NCBI GenBank assembly: GCA_039918235.1
Contig: JBDSHZ010000078.1
Span: 1 to 8,294, forward strand
Reading direction: 5' to 3'
From: Pseudopedobacter sp039918235
GTDB taxonomy: Bacteria; Bacteroidota; Bacteroidia; Sphingobacteriales; Sphingobacteriaceae
DNA length: 8,294 bases
Below, piece by piece: positions 7,425-8,294 of this stretch; within the stretch, counting starts at the first letter, position 1, and every line of letters starts with the position of its first letter. The notes beneath the pieces were generated by a model, which was not told where the DNA came from, did no database searches, and worked only from the letters and a program-made list of their open reading frames with translations. The translations under genes and the position numbers were made by a program.

Positions 7425-7775
7425 ATGAGAGACGATAAATCAAATTTAATCGTAGACTTAACATTTCAATTTGCATTGGGAATTATTGCTTTTGTGGAAG
7501 AGTTGGAGCAAAACAGGAAGTTTGTGTTTGCAAATCAGATTTTAAAAGCAGGAACTTCTATAGGTGCAAATGTTAGAGAAGCGCAAAATGCGGAAAGCAA
7601 AGCAGATTTTATTCATAAAATTAAAATAGCGGCTAAAGAAGCCGATGAGGTTGAATATTTTTTATTGCTCTGTAAGGAATCAAAAAATTATCCTTTTAAT
7701 CAACAATTATTGGAGGACATCAAATCTATCATCAAAGTACTATCAAAAATCATCAGTTCCAGTAAAGCTAAATAA
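7425..7775 (+). CDS. Four-helix-bundle protein (23S rRNA intervening-sequence protein family)
   Basis: A 116-residue cytosolic protein of the family known as four helix bundle protein or S23/IVS-encoded protein, related in fold to the Avd accessory protein of diversity-generating retroelements. Four amphipathic helices can be drawn: about 8-28, 32-55, 58-85 and 92-112. The most conserved family stretch is KAGTSIGANVREAQNAESKADF (41-62), followed by KIKIAAKEADEVEYFLLL (65-82). The basic residues of the bundle fit RNA or DNA binding, but the biochemical role of stand-alone members is not established. Length and start are typical for the family. The frame is intact with no decay, unlike the neighbouring scoB. 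It is flanked on both sides by inverted repeat arms and separates two subunit genes, so it is likely cargo, or a functional part, of the repeat element rather than part of the CoA-transferase pathway. Confidence 0.9.
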   Translation: MRDDKSNLIVDLTFQFALGIIAFVEELEQNRKFVFANQILKAGTSIGANVREAQNAESKADFIHKIKIAAKEADEVEYFLLLCKESKNYPFNQQLLEDIKSIIKVLSKIISSSKAK

Positions 7776-8026
7776 TCATCAAATCAATTATTCATCATAT
7801 AGGCATCATCAAATCTTCAAATCACCAAATCAAATTATTCACCATCAAAAGCATCATCAAATCTTCAAATCACCAAATTTTCAAATCAATTAAGCATCAT
7901 CAAATCTTCAAACCACCAAATCTTCAAATCAAATTAGCATCATCAAATTTTCAAATCAAAATATCAAATTATTCATCATCATAAGCATCATCAAATCTTC
8001 AAATCACCAAATTTTCAAATCAAATT
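7776..8026. repeat. Right repeat arm: five tandem 42-48 bp units
   Basis: After a 27-nt lead-in (7776-7802) come five head-to-tail units at 7803-7850, 7851-7893, 7894-7936, 7937-7984 and 7985-8026. Each begins GCATCATCAAAT followed by (C/T)TTCAAA. Units 2 and 5 are nearly identical, while unit 4 lacks the CACC core. Inside a unit there is an 8-nt sub-period of the type AT(C/T)NNCAA, clearest in unit 5. The last unit ends exactly at the base before the scoB ATG, so the scoB leader is entirely repeat sequence and has no Shine-Dalgarno site. There are no unique spacers, which rules out a CRISPR array. Confidence 0.9.
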
Positions 8027-8294
8027 ATGCTCGATAAAAACGGAATCGCTAAACGTATAGCCAAAGAAGTGAAAGACGGAATGTATGTGAATTTAGGAAT
8101 TGGAATTCCAACCCTAGTTGCCAATTACATTCCAGAGGGTATTTCTGTTGTACTGCAATCTGAAAATGGACTGTTAGGAATGGGGCCTTTCCCCATAGAT
8201 GGACAAGAAGATGCAGATTTGATCAATGCCGGTAAACAGACTATTACCACATTGCCTGGCTCAGCAATATTTGATTAGGCAATGAGTTTTGGGA
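8027..8294 (+). pseudogene. scoB: 3-oxoacid CoA-transferase subunit B, interrupted by an in-frame stop, incomplete at the right edge
   Basis: The beta subunit of the CoA-transferase begins with the normal N-terminus MLDKNGIAKRIAKEVKDG and contains LGIGIPT (23-29). The active-site signature LQSENGLLG (43-51) follows, with the catalytic Glu46 that forms the glutamyl-CoA thioester. The frame stops at TAG (8276-8278) after 83 codons, directly behind LPGSAIFD, whereas family members are about 215-220 residues. Beyond the stop the same frame continues with AMSFG up to the window edge, which is the next conserved stretch of the family (FDSAxSFG). The stop therefore replaces the expected serine; a single change TCG to TAG explains it. 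A truncated product would lack most of the fold and be inactive. A sequencing error or an authentic recent nonsense mutation are both possible. Confidence 0.75.

Larger units (their letters stand above)
7225..8026 (+). mobile_element. Inverted-repeat-flanked four-helix-bundle element splitting scoA and scoB
   Basis: The segment between scoA and scoB is built as left arm, single small gene, right arm. The 14-mer GATTTGAAGATTTG occurs three times on the plus strand of the left arm (7225, 7299, 7343) and four times as its complement in the right arm (7810, 7858, 7917, 7992). The longest exact inverted match is 24 bp: 7351-7374 against 7864-7887 and again against 7998-8021. A transcript through the operon could therefore fold into a long stem with the small gene in the loop. 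This resembles 23S rRNA intervening sequences, which carry the same protein family within a base-paired stem, but the host here is a protein operon. No transposase, integrase or clear target duplication is visible, so mobility is inferred from context only. Confidence 0.5.

Noticed and set aside
7645..7893. An 82-codon plus-strand frame rich in His, Gln, Ile and Lys
   Set aside because: It is an out-of-frame reading of the four-helix-bundle gene that runs on into the repeat arm. The HHQIFKSPN repeats are translated repeat DNA, not a protein.
7803..8026. CRISPR-like periodic repeats of 42-48 bp
   Set aside because: There are no unique spacers, since the units are similar over their whole length with an internal 8-nt period. 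No cas genes are present.
7225..8026. Diversity-generating retroelement, because the small protein is related to Avd
   Set aside because: No reverse transcriptase, template repeat or variable repeat with adenine-directed changes is present in the window.
7225..8026. Classical insertion sequence
   Set aside because: No transposase frame, no clean terminal inverted repeats at sharp ends and no target-site duplication could be seen.

Overview
The window looks like chromosomal DNA of a member of the Bacteroidota, most likely a Sphingobacteriaceae-type organism such as Pedobacter. This is inferred from the AT-rich coding sequence, the scarcity of Shine-Dalgarno sites, TAnnTTTG-like promoter boxes, three short lipoproteins with Bacteroidota-type families (DUF4296, DUF3298, PQQ-dependent sugar dehydrogenase), and the protein wording of MutS2, YggS and the CoA-transferase subunits. 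No rRNA, tRNA, transposase or CRISPR array was found.

Left block (1-2388, minus strand): a tightly packed four-gene cluster, transcribed right to left. It runs yggS (PLP homeostasis), a GNAT acetyltransferase, a DUF4163/DUF3298 (RsiV-like) lipoprotein, and the first 142 codons of an aspartate kinase that runs off the left edge. Junctions are a 1-nt overlap, a 17-nt overlap and zero spacing, so this is almost certainly one operon with translational coupling. A 126-bp divergent intergenic region (2389-2514) holds candidate promoters for both directions.

Middle block (2515-6473, plus strand): a DUF4296 lipoprotein overlaps the start of a full-length MutS2 (MutS-type ATPase plus coiled coil plus Smr domain) by 20 nt. 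A lipoprotein PQQ-dependent sugar dehydrogenase follows after a 46-bp gap that may hold a weak AT-rich hairpin terminator.

Right block (6536-8294, plus strand): the two subunits of a succinyl-CoA:3-ketoacid CoA-transferase, scoA and scoB. These are usually back to back, but here they are separated by about 800 bp. The separating segment (about 7225-8026) is a composite element: a four-helix-bundle gene of the 23S rRNA intervening-sequence protein family, flanked by two repeat-rich arms in inverted orientation (GATTTGAA-type words on the left, their complement TTCAAATC on the right). The left arm supplies the scoA stop codon, and the right arm, five tandem 42-48 bp units, ends exactly at the scoB ATG. 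scoB carries an in-frame TAG at codon 84, immediately after the conserved GSAIFD motif. The conserved AMSFG continues in the same frame behind it, so this copy appears to be a recent nonsense mutant or a sequencing error.

The most interesting object is the inverted-repeat-flanked four-helix-bundle element. Its layout recalls 23S rRNA intervening sequences, but it sits inside a protein-coding operon.
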